Shown here: one piece after another, positions 49,268-59,645 of the stretch
How the letters are laid out: each line of letters opens with the position of its first letter
Position numbering within the stretch: the first letter of the stretch is position 1
Made by a program: the position numbers and the translations under genes
Origin: Parietaria judaica
Lineage: Eukaryota; Streptophyta; Magnoliopsida; Rosales; Urticaceae
Reading direction: 5' to 3'
Assembly: GCA_954871525.1 (NCBI GenBank)
Contig: OX940869.1
Location: 26,254,001-26,318,000 of the forward strand
DNA length: 64,000 bases
Notes under the pieces: generated by a model
The model's database searches: none
Told to the model about the DNA's origin: nothing
The model's input: the letters and a program-made list of their open reading frames with translations, nothing else

Positions 49268-50225
49268 TATAATAAAGGGTAAACTGTGGCTAATGTACCA
49301 AATGTTTATTTTTTTGCGGATTATGTACCCAAAGTTTATTTTCGACGGCTAATGTACCCAAACTTTATTTCGTTAGATTTTTTCGTGTTTTCCGTCACTT
49401 GACCGTCACCGAGTGATATGTACACTTTTCATATTTTTAACATAACTCACTCATTTTTTGTCCAAATTTCATGTACAGCCAACGGTTGGAAAGATAAGAG
49501 ATATATCTACAACTTTTTTGTTTTAAGTTTTGTAAAAAAAGTTCTAAAAAATACGAAATTTCAATTACAACGTAAAACTAAACATTAGTTTGATACAAAA
49601 TATTTGTTTCGAGCAAATTTTAATATACATAATGATTTTTTCTGATAAAACGTAAAACTAAAATGTTGTAGATAAATCTTTTATCTTTCCAGTGGTAGTT
49701 TATTTGTAAATTTTGGATAAAAAATGAGTAAGTTATACCAAAAATACGAAGCTTTTTTCACATTACATCTTTCATATTTTTGGCATAACTCACTCTTTTT
49801 TTGTCCAAAATTTATAAATAAACTACCGTTGGAAAGATAAAATATTTATCTACAACTTTGTAGTTTAACATTTCATCATAAAAAGTCATTATGTATATTA
49901 AAATTTGCTCGAAACAAAAATTTTGTATTAAACTAATGTCTAGTTTTACGTTGTAATTGAAATATTGGAATAATAAAAAACTTTTTTTTACAAAACTTAA
50001 AACACCAAAGTTGTAGATCTATCTCTTATCTTTCTAACCGTAGGTCGTACATAAAATTTGGACAAAAATTGTGTGAGTTATATCAAAAATACGAAAAGTG
50101 TACATATCACTCGCTGACGGTTAAGTGACGGAAAACACGCAAAAATATAACGGAATAAAGTTTGGGTACATTAGCCGTCGAAAATAAACATTGGGTTCAT
50201 TAGCCGCAGTTTACCCTATAATAAA
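49268..50225. mobile_element. MULE E, 940 bp, near-full-length palindrome, perfect 9-bp target duplication
   Basis: The element spans 49277-50216 between TATAATAAA (49268-49276) and TATAATAAA (50217-50225). Ends GGGTAAACTGTGGCTAATG and CATTAGCCGCAGTTTACCC. The arms of about 470 bp meet near 49750, so the whole element folds on itself. The arms hold phrases such as GGAAAGATAAGAGATATATC in both orientations. No coding capacity. Confidence 0.96.
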
Positions 50226-51033
50226 ATATAGGGTTAATTGTGGCAATAATGCACAACCTTTGGTCAAGAGGGGTTTTAGGTCCCCAACCTTTGAAAGTGT
50301 GGGCAAAAATACACAACGTTTGTTGAATGTAAAATCCGTTGGTCCTTCCGTTAGGGATGTTAAATTATGCTGATGTGGCATCGTTAAACTGCCAAATGGA
50401 CTGCCAACTGTAATAATAATTACATAACTTAATTAATAAGAATAAATTAAATCATATTTTAATTATGATTAAAAAAAATTAATACTTTAAATTAAATAAA
50501 TAATTTTTACTCCCCCCTAAAAATCTTACAGACTCTTCGTCAAACATGACTAAAATTTTGAAAAACGACGGATTATTAAACACGACTAAAATTTGCAAAG
50601 ATTACATAACTACGGTTTATTAGAAACGACTAAAATTTTGAGAAAACTACCGATTATTAAAAACGACTGTAATTTAAAAAACGACATAGTAAAGATGCGA
50701 ATAATATTGAAGCACGAGTTTAAAAATAGGAACTACGCGTTAAATAAGTATTGCTCGTTAATTTAAAGTTTTAATTTATTTTTTGAATCATAATTAAAAT
50801 ATTTTAATTTATTCTTATTAATTAGGTTATGTAATTAATATTACAAGTTGGCAGTCCATTTGGCAGTTTAACGATGCCACATCAGCAGAATTTAACATCC
50901 CTAATGGAAGGACCAACGGATTTTACATTCAATAAACGTTGTGTATTTTTGCCCACACTTTGAAAGGTTGGGGACCTAAAACCCCTCTTGACCAAAAGTT
51001 GTGCATTATTGCGGCAATTAACCCTAAAATATA
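50222..51033. mobile_element. MULE F, 794 bp, perfect 9-bp target duplication
   Basis: The element spans 50231-51024 between TAAAATATA (50222-50230) and TAAAATATA (51025-51033). Ends GGGTTAATTGTGGCAATAA and inverse; arms about 270 bp. The core (50540-50690) repeats ACGACTAAAATTT and ACGGATTATTA about four times. Its left target copy overlaps the right target copy of MULE E by four bases. Confidence 0.96.
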
Positions 51034-51041
51034 ACTTTCCT

Positions 51042-51048
51042 TATAAAA
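51042..51048 (+). promoter_or_regulatory. Probable TATA box of the TBL gene
   Basis: TATAAAA at 51042, nine bases after the target duplication of MULE F. It puts transcription start near 51073 and a 5' UTR of about 110 bases with CT/GA repeats (51092-51121, 51151-51164). Confidence 0.65.
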
Positions 51049-51139
51049 ACACAAACCTCTCATTGACCCAAAAGCCACTAATTAAGAAGAGAACTCTCTC
51101 TCTCTCTCTTCTCTCTCTCTCCTTTTAAGCCCCGAAACC

Positions 51140-51154
51140 ATGAACAGAACATAG
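51140..51154 (+). other. Minimal upstream ORF in the TBL 5' UTR
   Basis: AACCATGAACAG gives four codons (MNRT) and a TAG, 29 bases before the main ATG. It would lie in any mRNA started from the TATA box at 51042. Confidence 0.6.
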
Positions 51155-51183
51155 AGAGAGAGAGATCATCACCCTGCTCCTCT

Positions 51184-53417
51184 ATGAGAAAGCTTTCACC
51201 TTTCTTGCTCATTTCTCTGGCCTCACTCGTCGCTTTCAGTCTCTTCGTAGCCTATTCTCCAAACCCTTTCAGCATCTCTCCCGAAAATGCCCTTCACCCC
51301 CATGCAGCCCAAGACCACGATCGCAACCAAACAGGTAAAAAAAATTACACAGAATTCATATATTTCTACACCCTTTTGGTCATTATCATCTTCATCGATG
51401 TCTTTTCCGTGTTTGTTTAGCGGGAAACTGCGATCTGTTTCGGGGTCGCTGGGTCAGGGAACCGCGAAGCTCTCTACTCTACAGCAATTCGAGCTGTGCC
51501 ACGATTCCCGACTCGAAGAACTGCTTCAGACATGGCAGAAGAGACGTGGATTTTCTGAACTGGAAGTGGAAGCCTGAGAATTGCCAGTTGCAGAGCTTCG
51601 ATGCCAGGAGATTCTTGGAGATGATGAGAGGGAAGAAGCTGGGGTTTGTCGGAGATTCTGTTGCGAGGAATCATATGGAATCTTTGCTCTGTCTCTTGTC
51701 ACAGGTCACTTCCGACACCTTCTTGAGAAAACCTTGAGTTATATATATATATATATTAGTGAAAACATTCACTGCAAATTCAGTGGCGAATCTAGGATAC
51801 AAATTCCGGAAAGAATAAAATAAAATAAAAAATAAATGACACAGTCTTAACAGATCCGCTACTGCAGGCAGCCGCAGCCGTGGTTGCATATTTGCGGCGT
51901 TCGCGTTTTGGCTGCGCCGGCCGGGCGCCAAATTTTATTGCAAGGTTAAAATTGAAGAAGAAAAAAAAAAGGTCATTTAGAAGAATGTTTAACTTGGTAA
52001 TCGAGCATTTAATTTTTGGTTGGTTTTCGATTTTCATCTTTTCTTCATTAAGTAGGTGTGTTTGGCTTGCTTAAAGTTTATAATGATCGTAAATTTTGAT
52101 GTACATTTTCGTCACACATGTTAATACTTTTATCATTTATATTGCTGTAAAGTGCAAATTGCAGTTATATTATTCGACGTCGAAAATAAGTGAAAGATAA
52201 GAAAGGTGGCAAGTGCATGTGCCATGATATAGCCACGTAGCGAAGAAACTCGGACACTTGTGCCGTCAAATTTTTAGATGCTATTGCGATCATTTCCACT
52301 TGTTCAACATTGAATCCTCTTTTGATTCACTTCCCAATGGCAAATATAAGTCCAAAGTTAATTTTTCAAGAGTCTTCCTAATCATTTTTGTAACGGCAAA
52401 AGTACATTTTGTTACAAAAACAATGACGTTATTTCCCGACTTCTGTCCATGAAATGGTGAAACTTAAGATGGCTTATTTAGATACTAATTTGTAGACATA
52501 TGGCTTTGATTTTCGGAATTTATTTAAGCTATATCTTATTTGATTTCGTTATGTTTTATTCTCAATTAGAGTCTTATGTAATGTAGTTTTCTACTTATAT
52601 GGTTAAGCATAATTACTATCGAATAACATGAAGTTGGCCATTTTTTGACCCTTGCTTTCAGGAGGAAACTTCGACGGACATTTATAAAGACGCTGAGGAC
52701 CGATTTCGGAGGTGGCATTTCCCTCGCAACGACTTCACTCTTGTGATTTTATGGACCAAATTTTTAGTACAAGGGAATGAGAGAATGGTCAACGGGACAG
52801 GGACGGGCTTTTACGATCTCCACCTCGACAAGGTGGACCCAAGTTGGTCAAACTCGCTGCCGGAGCTAGACTACGTCGTTATCTCCACCGGCCATTGGTT
52901 CTTCCGACCGATGTACCTCTACGAAAACGACACAATCACGGGCTGTGTGTACTGCCAGGAATCCAAAGTCACAAAGCGTGACGTTGCGTTCGCTCTCCGG
53001 ATGGCCTTCCGGGCCTCGCTCGCGCATGTTAACCGATGTGATAAGTGCAAGTCTGGAATGGTGACACTGGTGAGGACGTTCGCGCCAGCACACTTCGAGG
53101 GTGGAGGGTGGGACACCGGGGGGTACTGCAACCGGACAGGCCCGCTTCATGAGGCGGCAACCGCCTCTATGGACTGGGAGATGAGGAACGTCCAGGTCGA
53201 GGAGGTCGAGAGGCTCGGAGAAAACGGGAAGGGGTTCGGGATAATGGACATCACAAGGGCGATGCTGATGAGACCGGACGGGCATCCCGGGGCTAACTGG
53301 GGAAACAAGTGGATGAGAGGGTACAATGACTGTGTTCATTGGTGTATGCCTGGTCCTATTGATCATTGGAATGATTTTTTGATGGAGGTTTTAGAAAGGG
53401 AACAGGGTTTAGAATAG
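51184..53417 (+). CDS. TBL: TRICHOME BIREFRINGENCE-LIKE polysaccharide O-acetyltransferase (three exons, 396 aa)
   Basis: Golgi membrane enzyme of the TBL/PMR5 family, which O-acetylates cell-wall polysaccharides. Exons 51184-51334, 51421-51704 and 52662-53417 (GT..AG introns of 86 and 957 bp) join in frame. Residues 5-27 are a signal anchor. The PMR5N part begins CDLFRGRWV after residue 50. Catalytic motifs are present: GDSVARN with the nucleophilic Ser, and DCVHWCMPGPIDHWNDF with the Asp and His near the C-terminus. YKDAEDRFRRWHFPRNDFTL and VYCQE are closest, as I recall, to the TBL19-27 (AXY4, xyloglucan-acetylating) group, so xyloglucan is the likely acceptor; that is inference. The length is normal and no break is visible. 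Two MULEs sit just upstream of the core promoter. Confidence 0.93.
51705..52661 (+). other. Intron 2 of the TBL gene
   Basis: 957-bp AT-rich intron, CAG|GTCACT to TTTCAG|GAGG. It includes a TA repeat at 51740-51755 and a GC-rich patch near 51850-51935. No gene inside. Confidence 0.85.
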
Positions 53418-54426
53418 GTTGATTACAATTCTTATTACTTGGAATATTTAAACCATAGAAATAATGCAAAAAGAAATAGATATTGGTTTTTTCTATAGAA
53501 AAAAAATAAATTTATTGCCGCCAATTAAATTAGGAAAAATTGCAGTTAAAATTCCTAATGTTTCAAAAACCCAAATTTTTTTTTGGTAGTTAATGTGCCC
53601 AAACTGCATTATGTTAGCGACAAATGTTCTCTCCGTTAGTTTTTTATTTTCACTGTTAAATTTTGCCACATTGGCTGCCACGTCACCCAACCACGTGACA
53701 TTTGATCGCCATATTGCATTTTTTTTAAACATTTTTTTTTTCTTAAGAATGATTTTTTTAATATCAGTTTTGGGTTGACTTTTTTACACCGGGCTCGGGT
53801 TAATTTCTTTAAATTGGTTTTGGTTGCCTTTTATACTTTTATTTTGCCTTTGAAAATATATACCGTTTATATATATGTATTGTATATATATATATTGTAT
53901 ATACATATGTAAAGTTTATACGGTTTATATGTATTGTATATATAATATATATAGTTTATATATATATATATATTATATTTAGAGTTTAATGACGGCAAAA
54001 ATACTCAAACTTTGGTCAAAGAACCCCTCGTGTATCCAAAGTCGAAAAGTGGTGGTAAAAGTACCCAAACTTACATTTGGGGCGTTGACCAGTTTTTTCC
54101 GTCCATCCACTAACGGTGCCGTCCATATGGCCGTTAGCCTCTTCCCACGTGGCACGCAACGTGGTCGCTGAACCAAAGTTTGGGTATATATGCCGTGATA
54201 AACAAAAATTTGAGTATTTATGCCATGATAAACCAAAGTTTGGGTATTTATACCGATATAAACCATTTTTTTATATTTCGTTTGCTGACGTCATCTAAAT
54301 AAAGGTCATAATTGGTAGAACTCGAACTCATCACCTCCCCCCACATATAAGGAAAAAATAACTACTAAACCACATTTACTTCGCGTTATATCTTGACAAA
54401 AATAAGATTGACTTATATCTTTTTCG

Positions 54427-54735
54427 CACCGGGTTCAGATTGACTTATTCGGAACGAGGTTGGGTTGATTTTTTTGAACCGGGGTCGACTTTACTTTTTT
54501 GGAACGGTGTCAGTTTGACTTTTTTGGACCGGGGTCGTGTTGACTTTTTCGGATCGGGATTGGGTTGACTTTTTTGGACACCGTGGTGTCATTGACTTTT
54601 CCGTACCAGGATCGGGTTGACTTTTTTGGTATGGGTTTGGGTTGACTTTTATCGAAACGGGGTCGAGTTAACTTTTATGAAATAGGGTATCGGGTTGACT
54701 TTTTTGGAACGAGACTGGTTTGACTTTTTATTAAT
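54427..54735 (+). repeat. Minisatellite in left arm of H, about 12 units of 28 bp
   Basis: Diverged units centred on GGGTTGACTTTTTTGG, separated by CGGGGTC-type spacers. Confidence 0.85.
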
Positions 54736-54767
54736 AACTGACATAGTTAATAGAAACCTGAACCCAG

Positions 54768-55062
54768 TCCCAAAAATTCAACTCGATACCGGTACGAAAA
54801 ATTCGAGCCGACCCCATATAAAAAAAGTCAAGTCGACCCCGTACCTAAAAAGTCAACCCAAACCCATCCCAACCTGAATCTGGTATGAAAAATTCAACCC
54901 AACCTCGGTACGATAAAGTCGACCCGACCACAATCCGAAAAAGTCAACCAGACCCCGGTTCAAAAAAGTCAACCCGACCCCGTTCCAAAAAAGTCAACTT
55001 GACCCTGGTCCAAAAAAATCAACTCAACCCCGTTCCGAATAAGTCAATTTGAACCCGGTGCG
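54768..55062 (-). repeat. Minisatellite in right arm of H, about 11 units, inverted
   Basis: The same unit in reverse complement (AAAAAAGTCAACCCGACCCC), so the two arrays can pair. Confidence 0.85.
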
Positions 55063-56033
55063 AAAAAGACATAGCGCGAAGTGAATGTGATTTAGTCGTT
55101 ATGTTGTTCTTATATATGGGGGGAAGTGGTGGGTTTGAGTCCTACCAAAGCCATGATATTTTGACCTTTATTTAGATGACGTCAACAACCAAAAAATAAA
55201 AAAAAATAAAAAGGTTTATAACGGCATAAATACCCAAACTATAGTTTATCAAGGCATAAATACCCAAACTTTGGTTCACGACCACGTGGCGTGCCAAATG
55301 GAATGAGGCTAACGGCCATATGGACGGCACCGTTAGTGGATGGACGAAAAAAACTGGTCAACGCCCCAAATGTAAGCTTGGGTACTTTTGCCACCACTTT
55401 TGGACTGAGGGTCCACAATGGGTTCTTTGACCAAAGTTTGCGTATTTTCGCCGTCATTAATCCATATATTTATATACAGTTACAGTTTATATATATGTAT
55501 TGTATATATATATACATACAATATATATGTAGTGTATATATAAACACAATTTATATATGTACAGTTCAAGGCTGTGTAGTCACCAGAGCTCGATCGACGG
55601 TGAAACTCCGGCGGCCAAAGCCCGGCTCCGGCCCGAAAAGCCAACCCAAGCCCGGTGTAAAAAAGTCAACCCAAAAATCAATCTAAAGAAATCACCCGAG
55701 CCCGGTGCGATAAAAGGAAACCCAAAACCGATATAAAAAAATCATGCTTAAGAAAAAAAAATCTTAAGAAAAAAAAAAATGTCACGTGGCGGTCAAATGC
55801 CACATGGAAATGTGCAAAATTTAACAGTGAAATCGAAAACTAACAGATATAACATTAGCCGCTAACAAAATGCAGTTTGGGCACATTAGTCACCAAAAAA
55901 AAGTTCGGGTACATAATTCAATTTTTTTAAAACATTAGGTATTTTAGCCGCAATTTACCCATTAAATTATTGTCGCAAATGACAAGATGGTGTAGTTTTG
56001 AGCAGTGTTTGAAAATCTGTCGTTTCGTGGTAA

Positions 56034-56618
56034 CCTCACGTTAGGGCTGAAACCGGGTAAAAAACCCGGTTTTTTTCATTACCCGAAACCCTAACCCGGA
56101 TTTTCGGGTTTTGACTTTTCAAACCCGAACCCTGTTTTTTAAAGGCAAAACCCGGAAATCCGGGTTCTGGTAATTACCCGGTTTTTATTTGAAAACCCGG
56201 ATTTTAAACCCGAACCCGGTTTTAACACACTTTTTTTTATTTGAAGTAAAAACAATTATAAGGCCATTAATACATAATATTACCTAATCTTAAATACACC
56301 AATACAAACTTTGTACACATAGATGTAGTATTAATGTTAGTTTGTAAATATAATACTTAGTAAAAATAAGTTTAACATTATAAAAATAAATTAGATATTT
56401 ATAAATCTTTATTTAAAAATCCGGGTTTTAGTAACCTACTAGGTTTCGGGTTTTATAACTCAAAACCCGGAACCGGTTTAATTCGGTTACGGGTTTTTCA
56501 AAATTCAGTTTCGGTTTAACCTGATTTTAATTCGGTTTCGATTTTTTTAAACCGGATTCGGTCCAGTTTCGGTTAAAAACCCGCATTTGCGGGTTTTATG
56601 TGCAGGCCTACCTCACGA
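56034..56618. mobile_element. hAT MITE L (TAGGGGTG family), 569 bp
   Basis: The element spans 56042-56610 with ends TAGGGCTGAAA and TGCAGGCCTA, flanked by CCTCACGT (56034-56041) and CCTCACGA (56611-56618), 7 of 8 matching. Subterminal words are CCCGG, AACCCGGTTTT and CCGGGTTTT. Decayed termini suggest an older copy. Confidence 0.85.
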
Positions 56619-57600
56619 TATTCCGATTTCCGAGACCCATTTTATAAAAGAACTCGTCAATAACTCCACAAAGCCCCAAAACCCCATTAAAAATTGATAA
56701 GTACTCTTTAAAAATTGATAGTTAGATCTTAAAATCCAAAGAGCACAATAATGTGTCGAGTTGTACGGGAAGAAAAGTCACATGTTACATATGGTTTGAA
56801 ATTTGGCTCTGAAAGTCCAGTTTCGGCCTGAAAATCAGACTATTCTCCGGAAAGCTCTGTATTTATGCCACAGGAAAAAACTAGCTGATGCAAAATTGTA
56901 GCTAAATGCCTCACTGGATGGAAAAAGGCTGGTATTATCCATCGTCGTTTTGTATGCTCATTCCTGTCTTTTCGCAACAGTCACATGTTACAAATGTCTT
57001 AAAAAAACTGATTTTACCGTTATTGTTACCGGAAACAGAATACCGAATATTCGATGAATGTAGCTTTCATACTTCAAAATAGAGTAATCAGCTTTTCTTT
57101 ATAAAAATATCAAAATACGGTATTCAATTTTTTATTTGTAAAATACCAGAGCAAATTTACAACATTCCCCCAGTTTCTCTTATAAATATGGCAATCTATG
57201 AAGAGCAAACCAAAGCAAACGACGAGAACGATGTTTTAATAACTCGATACTAATTCCGGCAGTACTGCATTTTTTAATCCCTAAAAATACATTTACGAAT
57301 ATGAAAGAGAAAGATGTTTCGAAAAGTCCGAAAAAAAAAAATACACACTAAATTATACCGCGTTATCTCTTCAAAATTCAAAAAAATCTTCAAGGTATGA
57401 AGCATATTATCCAAAATACTGTAAAACATCTTCAAAATTCAAAGTCCAAACACCAAAATCAAAGCAAACATACATACATAGTATAAGTAGAATAGTATGG
57501 AAACATGTAACATTTCTAAAATATATACCCGTGATTTTAGAATTCTATGTATCCCTATTCTCTATCATATATAATAATTTTTTGTAACTCAAGAAAAAAA
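56619..57600. other. Intergenic AT-rich DNA
   Basis: No gene recognised. Phrases like GGTAAC and TTACCG foreshadow the repeat at 57620. Confidence 0.45.
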
Positions 57601-57619
57601 GAGTTTAAAGCGAAAGCAC

Positions 57620-58650
57620 GCCTCTTAAACGCGGTAGAATAAAGTCAAAACCGTTCTAGTTATCGTTTCTGGTAAATGCCCCTTTACCCAATTTTACCAC
57701 ATTTTTAGTGCTGAATTTTCGGTAAATTTGGTAAGCGACACTCAAAGCAGTAACCGGGTAGTTTTTGTACTAACACAGGTATTTTTTATATCCTTTTCAG
57801 AACTTCTTAAGAAAAGCTTCTATAAGCTATCAAGAAACACTACAAAACCATAAATTCTCCTAATAATTCAAGGTTCTCAGAAAGCGGTAGTACAGAGACA
57901 AAACTGTTTTAGCTACCGCTTGTGGTAATGCCACATCAATTTTACCGCATTTTTAGTACAGAATGTTTCGGTAAATTTGGTAAGAGCGGCACTCAAAGCG
58001 GCAACCGGGTAGTTTTTGTCCTACCATTAGCTATTTTTTACCATTCTCCGAACTTCATTTACAAGCTATGAAACACCACAAGACCATAACTTCTCCGAAT
58101 TATTTAACGCTCTCAAAAGCAGTAGCTTTCTGTATCCAATTTTCGGTCAATTCGGTAACCGGGCAGTGTTTGTCCTAACATGATCTATTTTTTACCCTTT
58201 CCAGAACTTCAACTACAAGCTATGAAGCACCAAAAGGCATAACTTCTCCGATTTATTCGCTAAAATTCGGTAACCGGGTAGTTTTTGTCCTAACAAGAGC
58301 TATTTTTGACCCTTTTCAGAACTTCGTATGAAAAGCTTCTACAAGCTATCAAGAAGCACTACAAGACCATAACTTCTCCGAATTATTCAACGTTCTCAAA
58401 TGCGGTAATACGAGTCGAAACTGTTTTAGTTTCAGCTACCGTTTACCGCTTGTAGTAATGCCACTTCTACCAACTTACCGCATTTTTAGTATCGAACATT
58501 CAGTAAATTCGATTACCGGGTAGCTTTTGTCCGAAAAATGAGCTATTTTCGACCCTTTTCGGAACTTTATATGAAAATTCCTACAACTTATCTAGAAAAA
58601 GCACTAAAAGACCACAACTTTCCCGAATTATTGAACGTTCTCAATCAGAA
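57620..58650. repeat. Degenerate tandem repeat, about 245-bp unit, five units
   Basis: The marker AACCGGGTAGTTTTTGT or a close variant recurs at about 57752, 58003, 58157, 58271 and 58514. Spacings of 251, 154, 114 and 243 show full and shortened units. Each unit also has TTACCGCATTTTTAGT, AACTTC, AAGCTATCAAGAA and ACCATAACTTCTCCGAATTA. It lies just 3' of the 2H gene. It may be a local satellite or the decayed body of a transposon. Confidence 0.8.
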
Positions 58651-58787
58651 AGCAGAACTAATCAAAGCCGAGCAATGATAGAATGCCAATTCTGTTACTA
58701 CGCTAAGAATAGAGCAATCCCAGATAAATTATATCAACAAAAGGAAACAAAAAGAGGTTAAACTCTAGATCAACACAACACATTGCA

Positions 58788-59342
58788 TCAAGCTTCTAGT
58801 GCGTTACCGAGCGCGAAGGAGAAGAGTTCCCGGACCGGCGAGAACTCCACGAGCCCGATGTCCATGGCGTAGCCGCTCACGGGCAGCTTCAGGTCCCTCA
58901 GGACGCAGAACGCCTCGGCCACGCGAGCCCTCGGCACCTCCTGCGCCACCGAGCAGTACGGGATCCATGCGTCCGGGCGGTAGTCCTCCCCGATCTCGAC
59001 GCCGTCCTTGCGCAGCGCGTCGCAGAGCTGCGAGTGGAAGCCGAGGAGCGAGAGCGACGGCGTCGGGCTGAGGAAGAGCACGTTCTCGTCGCCCGAGAGC
59101 GCCCCGACGGCCGAGAGCGAAATCGGCAGCGGGTCCTGCTTGGCGGCGAAGGAGCGGATGAGGGTTTCGAGGCGCGGGGCGTCGACGGACTGCGCGGCGA
59201 AGAGGGTTATGTGGGGCCGGGACTCGATCTCGATGAGCTGCGTGCTGATTTGGCGGCGAGCGAGGACGTTCCACGCCTTCAAGACCTGGTTCTCCAGAGC
59301 TGGATCGAAGTAGAGCTCGATCGCGAAGCCTTGCTGCGACAT
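58788..59342 (-). CDS. 2H phosphoesterase-like (RNA ligase/cyclic phosphodiesterase family) protein, 184 aa
   Basis: Single-exon plant protein of the 2H superfamily, which includes 2',3'-cyclic phosphodiesterases and LigT-like RNA ligases. The frame starts MSQQGFAIELYFDPALENQV; ESRPHITLF (about residues 42-50) is the first HxT motif. The second motif expected near residue 130 (HxT/S) reads YCSVAQEVP, so its His is Tyr; as I recall, plant relatives also have an aromatic residue here, so this subfamily may not be a standard 2H enzyme. The C-terminus VEFSPVRELFSFALGNALE is family-typical. Substrate unknown; likely cytosolic as no targeting signal is seen. The coding region is strikingly GC-rich in AT-rich surroundings. 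The (AT)n run upstream may serve as TATA element. Confidence 0.9.
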   Translation of the reverse strand: MSQQGFAIELYFDPALENQVLKAWNVLARRQISTQLIEIESRPHITLFAAQSVDAPRLETLIRSFAAKQDPLPISLSAVGALSGDENVLFLSPTPSLSLLGFHSQLCDALRKDGVEIGEDYRPDAWIPYCSVAQEVPRARVAEAFCVLRDLKLPVSGYAMDIGLVEFSPVRELFSFALGNALEA

Positions 59343-59614
59343 TGCTCCGAATCTGGACTCGATTAGGTCGAGGGATCCACCAAATCAAAACCCAGAGCCG
59401 AATTCGAACGATCGAATCGAATTAACAGAGACAAAGGTTGAATGGGTCTTCGAGAATCGGGATTGAGAAATGGATTGCGAGTCCAAGATCGAAGCTTGGA
59501 CTCTCTACAACTAGATCCTCTCTCTCTCTCTCTGGTTGTGTTGAGCTTGAAATGGAATTGAAGACTCGAAGAGACCAAACCAATCGCAGTTCACAGTAGT
59601 TCGGATATTTGTTT

Positions 59615-59645
<31 letters not shown>

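Larger units (their letters stand above)
53973..55472. mobile_element. Foldback MULE H, 1482 bp, palindrome with a minisatellite in each arm
   Basis: The element spans about 53982-55463; flanks TTATATTTA (53973-53981) and ATATATTTA (55464-55472) match at 8 of 9 but are AT-rich, so the edges are less sure. Ends TTTAATGACGGCAAAAATAC and GCGAAAATACGC-type inverse. The two halves are inverted copies to within a few bases of the centre near 54740. Each arm carries a run of about 28-bp units. No coding capacity. Confidence 0.87.
53524..55969. mobile_element. MULE G, 2428 bp including nested H, perfect 9-bp target duplication
   Basis: The element spans 53533-55960 between ATTAAATTA (53524-53532) and ATTAAATTA (55961-55969). 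The ends read GGAAAAATTGCAGTTAAAA and, inverted, GGGTAAATTGCGGCTAAAA. Arms 53533-53981 and 55464-55960 match in long stretches (GGTAGTTAATGTGCCCAAAC, GGGTTGACTTTTTTACACCG). They surround element H. Confidence 0.9.

Noticed and set aside
54340..55140. tRNA-like B-box phrases in both arms of H (GGTTTGAGTCC near 55132)
   Set aside because: No cloverleaf could be drawn and no matching A box at proper spacing; probably chance or a degenerate tRNA scrap.
57620..58650. The 245-bp repeats as a CRISPR array
   Set aside because: Units are too long and degenerate, no short exact repeats with unique spacers, and the DNA is plant nuclear.
58799..59388. Several long open frames overlapping the 2H gene
   Set aside because: High GC content removes stops in all frames; only the 184-codon frame has family motifs.
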